From Lactarius indigo (Eukaryota; Basidiomycota; Agaricomycetes; Russulales; Russulaceae), in the NCBI GenBank assembly GCA_025766275.1, contig JAFKAC010000017.1, positions 744,001-808,000 of the forward strand: a stretch of 64,000 nucleotides of DNA, read 5' to 3'. Each line of letters opens with the position of its first letter. The stretch's first letter is position 1. This document shows positions 20,201-31,115 of the stretch, in pieces. The translations under genes were made by a program, and so were the position numbers. The notes under the pieces were generated by a model. The model saw only the letters and a program-made list of their open reading frames with translations. It made no database searches and was not told where the DNA came from.

Positions 20201-21939
20201 TGAAACAACTAAAAGAGGCTAGAGACAACACCCAACGCCTTATAAAGAAAGCTCAAGAATCCTGGGTGCGTAACAAAGATACGCCCAAATTCAGCGTCAA
20301 CGACCTCGTGTGGCTTGAGGGCAAGCATCTCCGGATGAATCAACCTACGGCGAAACTAGCGGCGCGACGCCACGGACCCTTTCCGGTGATACACGTGATG
20401 TCCCCTTACAATTATCGATTGAAACTTCCCACGCAGTGGAGCATTCATCCAGTGTTTCACATCGATCTTCTCACTCCGTACAAGCAAACCCTGTTACATG
20501 GAGAGAACTTCACACGACCGCCGCCCGAATTAATAGAAGGGGAGGAGGAATACAAAGTCGAGGCCATTCTGGACTCCTGGCACTTTGGCAGGGGAAGGCA
20601 CCTCCAATACCTCATCAAATGGAAGGGATACCCAGACTCGGAGAATCAGTGGGTCAATAAAGATGACGTCTTCGCGCCGGAAGCGCTCCGTCTGTATCAG
20701 GAAGCACAGGCCCACGGGAAAAGAGATAAAGTGGGGGTCATTCAAACAGAGGACAGTCACCCCCTCTTCCTTCGCTCAGCCACTACTCTCATGCCCACTT
20801 CCCCATTGCGACATGTCACACAGGCGCAGCTCCTCGACTCCCTCGCAGAAGATGCCCGCGCCCTCTTGGCTGAGGACGATGACACCAAAGTCCCGAACAC
20901 TCAGCTCACACCATGGACGCCTCTTACACCAGCAGAGGGGCCTATCACCGCACAAGAATGGATCAACGTCGTCACCAGATTCCCAGACCCGACAACTACC
21001 CCCAACGACGACCGAGCCATCATCCACGTCTTCTGAAACGATTGCAGCGAGCGAGAACCAATTGCCGCTATCCCCCCAAGCGACGACCTCATCAGCGTTC
21101 GCGGAGTTTTCCCGAGCAACGACCAGCGTTCAAGCGCTGATGGAGTACGAGTTGGAGGGTTGGAGGAGAGTAGCGGCGGAGTGGCAGAAGGAACAGCTCG
21201 ACTCAGCAGCGGCCCGACTGAGGGAGATGCGCGAGCGGCAGCAGCGATGGCGGCAGCTGAGGCTGGCCATGACGACGAAGATTTTTACCCGGCGAGACAT
21301 GCCTTCCTTCGAACGAAACGCGACACTGATAATCCCCTCGTCACGCCCTGGCTCGTCTACTCCGACGGCTCCCCCATGTATCGAGGACGCGTGCGCGTGC
21401 CTGGCGCCGCTGATCACCGTCCGTTCACCACCGCCAAGGACCCCGTGCATGTCATTGCGCCTGAAGGGTTCCGGGCGAACCGACGACCCCATTACATTCG
21501 ATACCCCATCACCGGACCAGACGGAGTAGAGAGGGACGCGTCGCACGTCCAAATCATCGGAGGGGCAGACCCCCTCATATTAGGAGTTATACCGGGCTCG
21601 CCGCACGTCTATGGTAAGCCCTTCTACGCCGAACCCCATGTCTCCGCCGCACTCCACCCCACGTACCCACACGAGGACCTCGTCGTCTTCGAGGCCAACA
21701 AGATTACCGACCGCGCACTCAATCGTATCAACGATGAGTCGCTCACCGCAGAGGTCACGCGCTTCCGCGCGGCCAGCTACGAGCTGGATCGACTTCGCGC
21801 TAGGGTGAGTCAACTCCACGCGATGATCGAGTGTGCGCAGGACAACAGACGCGACTCCATTTATCGCCTGGAGCGCGCTACCGCCCTAGAGCGCATCGCT
21901 GACGAACAGCGTGATTGGCCGGCCCGTGACTTTCGGTGA
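17281..21939 (+). pseudogene. pol: A2 Pol, four TGA codons
   Basis: A single frame without frameshifts but with TGA at 19120-19122, 19924-19926, 20125-20127 and 21034-21036. At three of these a sister copy has CGA. Domains as in A1: protease VDSGATDNFI (about 17350), RT with VYMDDIGIA (about 18409), RNase H EVDASG, HHCC integrase zinc region (about 19475-19620), DDE core, chromodomain (about 20585-20700), conserved tail ending PARDFR. The protease begins just after the B LTR. The copy is dead, yet its ORF-X (20813-21529) is still open. Confidence 0.9.
20813..21529 (+). CDS. ORF-X of A2
   Basis: 238 codons in the +1 frame of pol. It starts at the same ATGTC as in A1, A3 and A4 and shares the helical core (LEGWRRVAAEWQKEQL) and the SLRLKGSG end. 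The frame is also open upstream to an ATG at 20585. The pol TGA at 21034 falls inside it without breaking it. Confidence 0.45.
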   Translation: MSHRRSSSTPSQKMPAPSWLRTMTPKSRTLSSHHGRLLHQQRGLSPHKNGSTSSPDSQTRQLPPTTTEPSSTSSETIAASENQLPLSPQATTSSAFAEFSRATTSVQALMEYELEGWRRVAAEWQKEQLDSAAARLREMRERQQRWRQLRLAMTTKIFTRRDMPSFERNATLIIPSSRPGSSTPTAPPCIEDACACLAPLITVRSPPPRTPCMSLRLKGSGRTDDPITFDTPSPDQTE

Positions 21940-21970
21940 GTCTGGGGTCTCATGCTAAAAAGGGGGGTGA

Positions 21971-22511
21971 TGTAACGTTTCAACTCCTGTACGACTGAGG
22001 ACCCTTACTGTACCGGTTGTCGCTACGGCTGTAAGGTATATTAGTGACGGACTTATTTACAATGCGCGGTGATACGGTAGCACGATAGGAGATACGGTAC
22101 AATAGCTGACTGAGGACTGACGCCACTAATACTAGTACTAGTAGTATTAGGGTTCGAGATGTTTCTGCGATACGTTGGACGCTTTATTACTGTGACTCAT
22201 AGCAGCGCTTGTAAGCCTGCTCGACTTGTATTTAAGCTAGCTAGGGAAGACCAAGACACGCCATCTTGGTCTTCTTGAATCGTCACTTGTTGTCTCTTCT
22301 CTCTCTCTCTCTCTCTCTCTCTTCGCCTTCGTCTCAGATAGTCGCCCAACTTCGCTCGCAACCCAGATCTTCGACTTATCGGTATACCTCCGCGTATTTA
22401 CCCCAACGTTAGCTTGGACCTCCGCGTCTTCAAGCCAGTAGGACTGTCATATCGCTAAGTTGTTACCGCTGCTTCGCGCTCAAGTTGAGCTCACGCCGTG
22501 GTGGCGTTACA
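21971..22511 (+). repeat. A2 3' LTR
   Basis: 541 bp, TGTAACG to CGTTACA, preceded by AAAAGGGGGGTGA. It has the covarying inverted repeat GTCGCTA/TAGTGAC (22019-22025 and 22042-22048), a TATTTAA box near 22229, the GAAGACCAAGA/TCTTGGTCTTC hairpin near 22246-22276 and a CT microsatellite at about 22298-22321. Confidence 0.9.
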
Positions 22512-23205
22512 GCGACACTATTTTGGTCCCCTGGTAGGTAGTGTATTGTGGCGTCAAATTGGGAGAGGAATTCCATCCAACGGGCTTGTCACCTTGAGAG
22601 GTCACGTTGTGTGCCAAAGTGTTCAAGTGTTTTGTGGTCTGTCCAGACTTCAAAAGTGAAACTGAGAAGGTCCATGCGCCATTTGCCCAGGGCTCGCACT
22701 ATGGCCAGTAGTTCTTTTTCATGCACGGGGTAGTTTAACTCCGCACCTTTGAAGGCTTGTGAGTTGTAAGCCACTGGACGCACTGTTTCATAGGTCGGTC
22801 CGAATGTGAGGACAGCGCCTGACCCAATGTCACTAGCATCTGTTGTGACAAAAATTTTGTGTTGCGGCATGAGCGAGGGGTCAATAGTTGTGAGGCATTC
22901 AGTAGAAGTGACCATTGCTTTAATGGCTTCGAAAGCATTTTGATATCGTGATGTCCATTCAGGGAAGATTTTATCACATTCCTTCGTGGTCAGCTCGTCA
23001 AGGATGCGTGTGTGGTCAGCAAGTTTGGGGAGAAACGGGGCCAGGTACTGCACCAGGCCCAAGAATCCCTGTGCTTGTTTCACGGTGGTTGGTCTAGGCC
23101 AGTTTATCACCTGGTCTGCTTTTCCTTCATCCGCTTCGATCCCTTTTGCAGTGATGTGGTGACCGAGAAAGCGGATTTCTGTGGCGAAGAGTTTTGTTTT
23201 CTTTG
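22512..23205 (-). pseudogene. C RT end and RNase H
   Basis: Minus-strand frame with FLGHHITAKGIEADEGK (end of the RT palm/thumb), INWPRPTTVKQAQGFLGL, then RNase H with VTTDASDIGSGAVL and YPVHEKELLAIVRALGKWR. A TGA at about 22589 replaces a Trp codon expected in the family, and coding resumes beyond it to QFDATIHYLPGDQNSV, where A2 interrupts it. Confidence 0.8.
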
Positions 23206-24425
23206 GAGGCGTTTATGTTCTCGGTGATGGAGGCAACAGGTGCTGGACGAGCTGCCGTTTTGGCGTTCTTCACTTTTATAGCGTCCTGCAGGGTGTGTGG
23301 CTTGTAGTCCTTTCCAGACAACGTTACGGTACACTTGTCGGCACGATGTCCCGCATAGAAAACGTGGCACTTCAGACATCCTTCATGATCATGCAGTAAC
23401 CGGCGTTCATCATCGGTCAGTTTGGGTGGATAAAGGCCGGGTACCGAGTTTGTCGAGATGCTACTTCTGCGTGTGAAGTCATTGCAGCCATTAGACGAGG
23501 GGTATTGCAATCAAGTCCCGATGTTTTGGTGTTTCGTCCTGTTTTTTGTTTCCCAGAAGTCTGCCATATGCTTCTGTTCGTTTTGTCGACGATTATCAAC
23601 ATTTTGGATTTTTGCCATCCATTTGCGGAGATCTGTTTCCACATTGATGTTTTCGTCGGTCGCAATAACGCGCAGTTCTTCATCAAGGGCAGTCTCCAGT
23701 TGTGTCCTCAGTTGGTCGTCATTCATGTGTGACTTTGTGTTGCGAAGGGAAACATTGTACGATAGTATTTTTGCAGCCCATATGTCGAACTTTTGGGATG
23801 GGTCGAGACGGGAGTTCAACATTTCGGTGTGGACGCTCTGTTCCCAGTTTGCAGGTAACCATTGCTGCCAGAATTCCTTCATGAATTCAGCAAACGTCAA
23901 TTTTATGAGGCGCTCACTGTCCTCCTGGGCCCAATCGTAGATGAGATCGTTTTCGAAACAGCCTATGATGCGTGTGACCTTTACATCATTGGATATGCCA
24001 TCTTTGGCGTTGAGAAAATATGTCGAACAATGGTTTTCGAAGTCTCAAACAATCTTCGGAGTGATCTCACCATCCGTTAGGATCGGGGGACGTGAGAGGA
24101 TAGGGTGTGACACGGTTGCCATCTTTTGATCTGACATCACGTTACGAATGTGTTGGATAATGATAGCGTCGTCAGAAGAGTCTGGGTCTGTGTGACTTGA
24201 TAAAGAGGGTTCGTCGGGAAGATCTGAGGGCGGTGCTTCAGTAGGAGGGTTGGTGGTAGGCGTCTCGGTAGGAGGATTGACAGTGGGGATCTCGTTAGGA
24301 GTTTCGGTAGAGGAATCAACGGAGGGAGTCCCAGTAGGGGGATTTGCGTCAGAAGATTTCGTTGGGGAAGGAGGGCGCTTCTGTACACATTTGGAATGGC
24401 GGGTGGCCAACATTTTAGAAGACAT
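23205..24425 (-). pseudogene. gag: C Gag, two TGA codons
   Basis: One minus-strand frame, stops at 24045-24047 and 23511-23513, both TGA. The N-terminus is Pro/Thr-rich with short repeats of the PPTETPT type (about 24180-24340). The Gag core reads FAEFMKEFWQQWLP and FDIWAAKIL. A zinc knuckle CLKCHVFYAGHRADKC lies near 23335-23385. The 3' end runs into RT coding sequence near 23205, showing an internal deletion. Confidence 0.75.
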
Positions 24426-24829
24426 TTACGCGAAGAAGGGGAGGCAAGACAGTACAGAGATATCGTTCACAGGACGTTGCAGGGTGAAGTTTGAACTTCC
24501 AGGACAATAGTTATTCTCAGGGCAGTAGAAGTGTGTAAGAGAGAGAGCACGCAGTTCCAGAGAGGAAGAGACAGAAATTTGGGGGGAAGGAATTGTATGG
24601 TGGGAGAAGAGGATGATAGGGCGGGGTCGCTTGGCAAGATGTTCAAAAAAAAGTGGAAGCCCGCTGAGTAGGGCGGACGACACTTAAGCTCAAACAGGGG
24701 CAGAACAGGAACCAAGCGTGGTTATTCAGACACAGGAAAGATCTCGTGATACGCGTATAAGAGAAAAGTAAAAGGGAGGAGAAGAAAGGGAAGATAAAAG
24801 ATAATCTCTAGGGCGGCTTTAGCAGGGGT
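24426..24829. other. Intergenic, nothing recognised
   Basis: No coding signal on either strand that I can support. It is purine-rich on the plus strand (AGAGAGAG, AGGGAGG runs) and separates element C from the first NLR fragment. Confidence 0.4.
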
Positions 24830-25571
24830 TTATATATGGCCATGGTTGTATTCCAGAGTCATTGTCAGTTGTTTGTCGGCGTGAGCAGGTGATTGTCGAC
24901 GTGAGCAGGTGATTGTCGGTACATGAGTAAGCGGTAGGCTTGCATTCATCTCCTTCATCGCAATCGCGAAGATGTTCAGAACTTCAACCATTATCTTTAC
25001 GATCATGTCAGTCATCGCGGAGGTTGGTGGCACTTCCGTGTAGGATTCGAGGCGTTTGAAGAAGTTCTCGATACGCTCGAAGAGATCGGCGAGGGCTTCT
25101 TGACTTGCGTCGATATCCTTGGCGGTCTGACAGAGATCGCTGTTGGAAATCCGTCTAAAAGTGATTCAGGACGACGCTCACCAAGAGAAGGACCCCTACG
25201 CCGGCAGAAATTACTTTTGCGGGTGAGAATATCTGCCAGAACAATTAGCGACGGATGAAAGTTAAAGAGCTGAGACTTGCTAGTCCAACACCTTCGCCCA
25301 GAGTCGCGGAGAATGCATACAGCACGTTGATAGTTGGGCCCAACCAACTTGATAGTCTCTCGTTGTGACTCCTAGATTGATCGAACTCGTTGACCTTCTC
25401 ACGAAGCACGGCAAGAATGTCAGTGGAAGACTGGCAGGATTGTAGCTGAGTTGCGAGGGGATGTGTGTGGAGGTCGGTCTTCGTCTTTTTCTCATACTCT
25501 CTGAGAGCAGAGACGAAGACGGTGCGAAAATTGGAGGAAGATATAGTCGTCGTATTGGGAGAGTGAGACAT
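24830..25571 (-). CDS. Goodbye-domain protein, truncated NLR
   Basis: Exons (minus) 25571-25281, 25232-25182 and 25126-24830 give 212 residues. They match the first three exons of the two larger NLR genes and encode the fungal STAND N-terminal Goodbye domain (SSNFRT, YEKKTKTDL, INVLYAFSATLGEGVGL, DLFERIENFFKRLE, MTDMIVKIMVEVLNIFAIA). Homology stops near 24945, inside exon 3, and a stop follows at 24830. No NACHT or ankyrin part is present. The first donor is GCAAGT where the paralogues have GTGAGT; it is either a GC-AG intron or a lesion. Goodbye domains act as signalling or adaptor parts of NLRs, so this may be a decayed NLR or a single-domain adaptor. Confidence 0.65.
24874..24918. repeat. 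Short tandem repeat of about 20 bp
   Basis: The unit TTGTCGNCGTGAGCAGGTGA occurs twice in tandem followed by a partial third copy. It lies in the new C-terminal coding part of the truncated Goodbye gene, just after homology to the other NLR genes ends. Confidence 0.7.
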
Positions 25572-27615
25572 AGTAACTGCAATTCAGATGAGCGGGTCAA
25601 TGACGGGACAGCCTGTCAAGACAAAGAGGAGACTGGAATCGTCGAGGGTCAGGCCGGTCAGGCCCGGTCAGGGCCAGTGAATCGCTACCTGCTAGCAAAG
25701 GGTTCAAGGGGCACAGCCTCGTGTATTTTCGTACACAGATGGTGATTATTTGTAGCCGATAGACGCTGAGATCACAACATTGTACATGCCTGTCTGGACT
25801 GTTCGGGGTCGCTTCGTCCACCATCGTTACCCCGATGATACATTGTCATCGACCCAATTTCCTTATTGTAACAGGACCAGTAGTACTAGCCATCCGTCTC
25901 TCGGCTATCCCTCCAGTCTAAGTGGATGTAGAATTGACATGGAAGGAGTGTACCGTGTTGGATCACGGGGTGCAATGGGCCCAATATGATGTATGTCGAA
26001 TTCTACCTTCAAGTTATCATCGTCGCAATTACGTTAGGCCAGGTTTTCGAGTCACGACCACGGACGCGCGCAAAATGTGCAATGAGACACGACGACCAGT
26101 CATCAGTCCCCTACCACGAGACCAAACGATAATGACCACACTCTTCAGGACGAAGTCGCCGAAGAGGTAGCCGCGGAGTCACTACATGATCGCGCGGGCA
26201 CGAGCACTGGTGGTCGACGCGCGCAGTGGCGCTCTGCGCGGGTTCAACGTTCAACGTTCATCCCCTATCCAAAGCCCTGGTTCCGCGCGGTACGAGAATT
26301 TTGGACCGGGATCGAGCACCAGCGAGGGTGGCGCAGCACGGGTCGACGACGTTCTTATCTACACTATTGGATGTACACCCCCGCCTCTCTCCTTTGTATT
26401 TTTTTTCTACTAAATGATTCCTGTTAGACTATTATCTACCAGAATCACCAGTTTGTGGTCGGCGCGGACCCGCTCAACTCGTTCGAGGAGCTTGCGGGGC
26501 TGCTGCACCCCAATAAAGGAGGGGATTGGCGACTCTGGGCTCGAGATGATACACCTGCACTCCCTTCTGCTTTTGTGTTGATGGTGACGAGGTTTCGTTG
26601 AAGTGCCTGATTTTTCTGGTGGGTTGCAAGCCCAAGGAGGGTCTCAGGATACTATCATGGCGGCGCGCGTTCCTTAGTGACTACCAGTCTGCGTCGACAT
26701 AGCTCTGGCCTGCGCGCAGGGGTTCGCCCTGTGATACTCGGAACGCGCCAACACCGCCGGTCAAATTCCAAGGAACAGCTTACAGGAGCCAGCCCCCTTA
26801 AGCAAAAAATAAGGCCTGTTCTATTGCCTATGGTGGAAGGTAATGTCTATGCCAGTTCGCTACTCGGCGTGTCGTTCACCGCCAGTGACGTTGTGTGGGA
26901 CCTCCTTCCCGATCTCTATCGCCTAGCGGAACGTGTACGTTTGAAGCACGCCATCCAGACGAACGGACCGGAGGCGTGCGTCCTCAGAGGAGGGATCCTC
27001 AAGGCGCTTACGAAACCCAACCGCGTCTATAATGCGCAAAGTAAAATATTTCGCAGCCCGCTCTTAGTCAGCTGCACGTCGATGTCGACTGAGGCGCGCA
27101 ACCGGCACCTAATGTTTTATTTGTGACATGAATAAGGCTTCTTCAGGGCAGGAGCGAGGTATAAAATGGCATCGGATGAGCCGGCGGCGTTCGAAGGACG
27201 CAATGCGAGTTCCAGAAAGACGGCTTCATTAGACGGAGAAGACCGTAGTTTCGTCGGAGTCTGGGCCGATTATGGTCGCGCTTGAGATGGGGCGCTCATT
27301 TGATGAAATTTGGAAGTCTTCGGTATCGGGTCGTGAATCAGTCTGAGAAAGAGACTCAGCGACCTCCACGAGTTTAGTCGTACTTCGGGGAATGCCAATG
27401 TACCAAAGAGGGACTGGGTCGTTGAGAGTGGTATTACGACATGCGTGGCCGATTTTTTGGGTATTATGTCGCGCTCGAGTAGTCACTCCAGTGAAAGTGG
27501 CACCAAACAAATAACAGGAGGAAATCAAAAAAGAACATGTATCACATTATCGTATCATACTTTTGTCAGGGTCGTAGTCAAAAAATTCAACATATGGAGG
27601 ATACTGCACCCGTGT
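25572..27615. other. Intergenic, no supported gene
   Basis: About 2 kb between the Goodbye fragment and the complete NLR. Several short ORFs exist on both strands but none has recognisable domains, consistent splice sites or a homologue in the window. The longest, about 26677-27126 on the plus strand, is unconvincing. The first part (25572-25800) should hold the promoter of the minus-strand Goodbye gene. Confidence 0.35.
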
Positions 27616-30600
27616 TCATCTGGAACAATGTTCCAATAATTGCACAATTTCGGCTTCTCCTCTCGCCAACGCGATTTGCAATGGGGTCATTCCCTCGCCG
27701 TCTACCGCATCTACATCCGCGCCATGCGCTAACAGGATACGTGCGACCTCTCGACGCAACGATGATGCCAGACCCGATGACGACACCAGATGCAATGGGG
27801 TTCGGTGCTTGTTATCCCGAGCGTTCGGATTCGCACCATGCTCCAGCAATAACCGTACGATCTGAGGATTATCGCCTTTGGGGTTGCCATACAAAAGTGC
27901 CTTGTGAATCGGGGTCAAGCCGTCTTTGTCCTGAGAATTAGCATCCGCGTTGTGTCCCAGCAGTACTCGAACAACTTCGAGATGGCCCCGCACTGCTGCA
28001 TAACTCAGTGGCGTCCTATGATTATTATTTTGAGAATTTGCATCTGCCCCATGGTCGAGTAAGCATTGTACAGCATCAAGATGGCCTTCGATAGACGCAA
28101 GTTGTAGCGGCGACTGGTTCCAGATCCCCCGAGGATCCACATCCACGCCGCACTTGAGCAATGAACGAACAACCTGGACATGACCTGCATCCGATGCTGC
28201 GTGTAATGCAGTCCCAGCGTTACCACATATAACGTTAGCATACTGGGGATAGTTGAGAACAAAGTGTTCGACTACTTCATGAAATCCACAGAAGGCCGCA
28301 TAGTATAATGGTGCCGCTCTTGGTTGTATTCTGGAATGCAGGCCAGGGGACCAGCGGCGGCGGTCGACATCGTACAACTTTACCCAGGCTGAAAAGTACG
28401 GCTTGTCCGGGTCAAAGAGATCTTCCATCCCATTACGGATGCGTGAGGCTACATTCTCGACTTGCGCGTGCGCCACCCAGTACCTAGCAGCATATAGAGC
28501 GAAAGAATCCTTATTGGCGTAGGCGTTGTTTTGATCAACAGGATCCAGGAGTAAGACACCGAGACAAGCCTGAGCGATCGCCGTGTTGGCGTCTTCAAGG
28601 GAAATGTGGTACCGGGAGATGTCTTTCGTCGATGTGGCGAGGCGATTCGACAGCAAAAACTCCTTCACCGAAAAGTGCGAAAACTGAACGACCTGGGAGT
28701 TGCCGGCAGGGACGATGGTAATTAAACTTGAGCATGTTGAAAGTACGGCTTGTTCGTGATCTTCCCACCGCCAGTTTGGGTTCAATTCCGGGATCCCTTC
28801 CTTCGCCGCATCAAAGTCGAAGGCGAGCAGTTCCGCAAGCTCGGCGACGGAAAGCGGTCGAATTGCTACAGCTAGGCATTGCAACATACGATAGGCATGT
28901 GCCCGGTGTCCATTCTTGATATCCATCACGATCCGCTCGTATGTCTTGTCTAGTGATTCCGGAAGTTCCTTCAGCGTGCGCCGCACGCTCGATGGAAGAC
29001 ACTGTCGCAGTGCATCTAGCTGACAATACACCCACCGAAACCTGAATGGAGACATGAGCAGGCACCATCAAGTTACGACGACGCCCTTACATTCCGTCGG
29101 CCTTTTCCGAAAGCGTCTCGACAACCATTTTCTTCTCGTCCTCTCGCCACCTCTTCATCATTGTCTCCGAGTCAGAGTACACAACAGAATTGACGTAGTC
29201 GATGATATCATTCTTTTGTCCGCTTTCGTCGTGCAGGGACACTCGGTGATGTGCCAAAGACGTGAGAGTTGCCTGAATATCGAACTCTGGTCGGCTGGTG
29301 ACGCATATGTGAAGATACGGAAGGCGAAGGTCAACGAGCTCCTTGACAAGCGCAAGGACCTGTTCACGAGGCGATGGGATTCCAGGCCAGTTCGGGCACT
29401 CGTCGAGTGCGTCCAGGATGATGTAAACAGGTTGTGGACGGAGAATCGCGAGCATATCCTTGAGACAACGAATCATTACGCTATCGCTGGGCTTTTGTTC
29501 ACCGTTGTCATGTGCAGAATAAAGGCGGGAGAAAATGTCGCAACAAGGACGTGACTGAGCAGAAAGCTGGACGAGAAGAGAAGGGAGGAGGTTGCGACGT
29601 TGTTGCTTATCGAGGTCCCTGAAGTCGAAATAAAAGTAGACCATCAATGCCGAGCCTGCCTCGCGTAGGCTTGCGATATCTTGGATGATCGTAGAACTAG
29701 AAAGTGAAGTAAGCTCCTTGAGGCGTATGTCAATGCCGAGAGATGACGGACCAAAGGATACTCTTGCCAGAGCCGGCTATGGACGCAGACGGCGATCAGG
29801 AGTTGACCTGGGAAGAGTGAAAAGAGCCTACGTTTGCCGTAGATCCACAAGAAAGAGCCAGTGGACTTCCATTCGGCAAAGGTACTGCCCTGATAGAACC
29901 ACTCTGCTGTTCCTCCGTGGTGAGTGTCGCATGCAATGTTGTGATTCGTTGATGGATCCGGCGGGGTGACCCATCTTCTAAGGTTCATTCGCAATTGGTT
30001 CCCTATGAGCAGGTTAGAGATGCCATGGCCAGCAACGGAAGACTTGATCACACACATTTCATATCATCCACGCTGTTCGACGTTTGCTGCAGGACTGCTT
30101 TTGCATCCACACCATCTACCGATGTTTTTGGAATCAGTACGGGATCTTGAGGTAACTTACGCGTCGTACCATTCAACACAATATCCATTTTGTTGTCCAT
30201 ATTCTTCATTTTATCGTCCACGTTCTTCATCTGATTTCCAACTCCAGTTACTTTGTCGTCTACGACCTTGACCTTGTCATTGACGCTGTGTGTAAGCCTC
30301 AGAATCTGCGCAGACGCCATCCGGACCTCCTCTTGCGTCAATCTGTCCAACCTCTTCAACGCGTCTTCTACGTCCTTCCTTCCCACTAACTTCTTGAGGA
30401 ATTTTTCTGAACATTAATGAGCATACATTCACGTATTACCAGGCTCCAACTCACTCGCTCGACTTTGCTTTATCTCCTTCGTCGCAATCGCGAAGATGTT
30501 CAGAACCTCCACCATTATATGCACGATAATATCGGTCATCGCGTCGGTTGGGGGCACTTCGGTGTAAGATTCGAGGCGTTTGAAGAAGTTCTCGATACGC

Positions 30601-31115
30601 TCGAAGAGATCCGCAAGAGCTTCTTGACTTGCGTCCACGTCCTTGGCAGCCTGACATACATCGTTGTCGAAACTCCATTCTGTACCGGGATCAAGGTAGA
30701 CGCTCACCAAGAGGAGGACCCCCACACCGGCAGAGATTACTTTTGCAGGCGAGAATATCTGCGAAAATGATCGGGGGAGGATAGGAGATGACTTGGGCTC
30801 AAATAAAGTCGATCATTTGAGACTCACTAATCCAACACCTTCGCCCAAAGTCGCGGAGAACGCGTAGAGGACATTAATAGTCGGGTTCAGCCAGCTGTAT
30901 AATCTCTCGTTGTGACTTCTTGATTGATTAAACTCGTTGACTTTGTCATGAAGCACAGCGAGAACGTCACTGGAAGAGTTGCAGGATTGTATCTGTGTTG
31001 CGAGGGGATGTGTGAGAAGGTCGGTCTTGGTCTTCTTTTCGTACACTTTTAGAGCAGTGACGAAGATGGTGCGGAAATTGGAGGACGATGCAGTTGTGGT
31101 GGGAGTTAGAGACAT
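27616..31115 (-). CDS. NLR (STAND) protein: Goodbye-NACHT-ankyrin
   Basis: Nine exons on the minus strand: 31115-30828, 30758-30708, 30650-30455, 30406-30170, 30115-30056, 30002-29832, 29776-29752, 29696-29091, 29041-27616. Joined they give 1019 residues without a stop. Order: Goodbye domain (about 1-180); heptad-rich linker (VDDKVTGVGNQMKNVDDKM); SDIHHGG-like CDTHHGGTAEWFYQGSTF; NACHT with P-loop GKPGSGKS encoded across a 25-nt exon; YFYFDFRDLDKQ; Walker B YIILDALDECPN; TSRPE sensor; winged-helix region (VAIRPLSVAELAELLAFD); at least six ankyrin repeats ending QLLEHCSR. Such proteins are thought to sense non-self in the cytosol and switch on defence or cell death. Two introns flank the P-loop exon; one donor is GTCCGT. 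The reading frame looks fully functional. Confidence 0.88.

Larger units (their letters stand above)
17281..22511 (+). mobile_element. A2: chromovirus, 5' part displaced by B
   Basis: Same family as A1. Only pol from the protease onward and the 3' LTR are present. Its LTR, gag and the pol start should lie left of B, outside the window. It sits in element C (RNase H coding sequence) at 22511/22512. The expected target duplication is GCGAC at 22512-22516; the other copy is outside the window. Confidence 0.88.
22512..24425 (-). mobile_element. C: decayed, internally deleted Ty3/Gypsy element
   Basis: Minus-strand remnant with a gag piece (23205-24425) joined directly to the end of RT plus RNase H (22512-23205). 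Protease and most of RT are missing. It is cut at 22512 by A2, so its integrase and LTR would lie beyond the nested elements to the left. No LTR was recognised on its 5' side (24426-24829). Confidence 0.8.

Noticed and set aside
20530..20760. Antisense ORFs across the chromodomain region of all A copies
   Set aside because: Also present in each copy, but without a shared ATG or length, and fully explained by the conserved Pol frame on the other strand.
22298..22321. CT run in the A2 LTR, and the GA run at 50983-51000 in A4
   Set aside because: Ordinary microsatellites in the transcribed LTR leader; not CRISPR or a regulatory array.
26677..27126. Plus-strand ORF of 149 codons between NLR loci
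   Set aside because: No recognisable domain, no homologue in the window and no splice pattern. Kept as unassigned.
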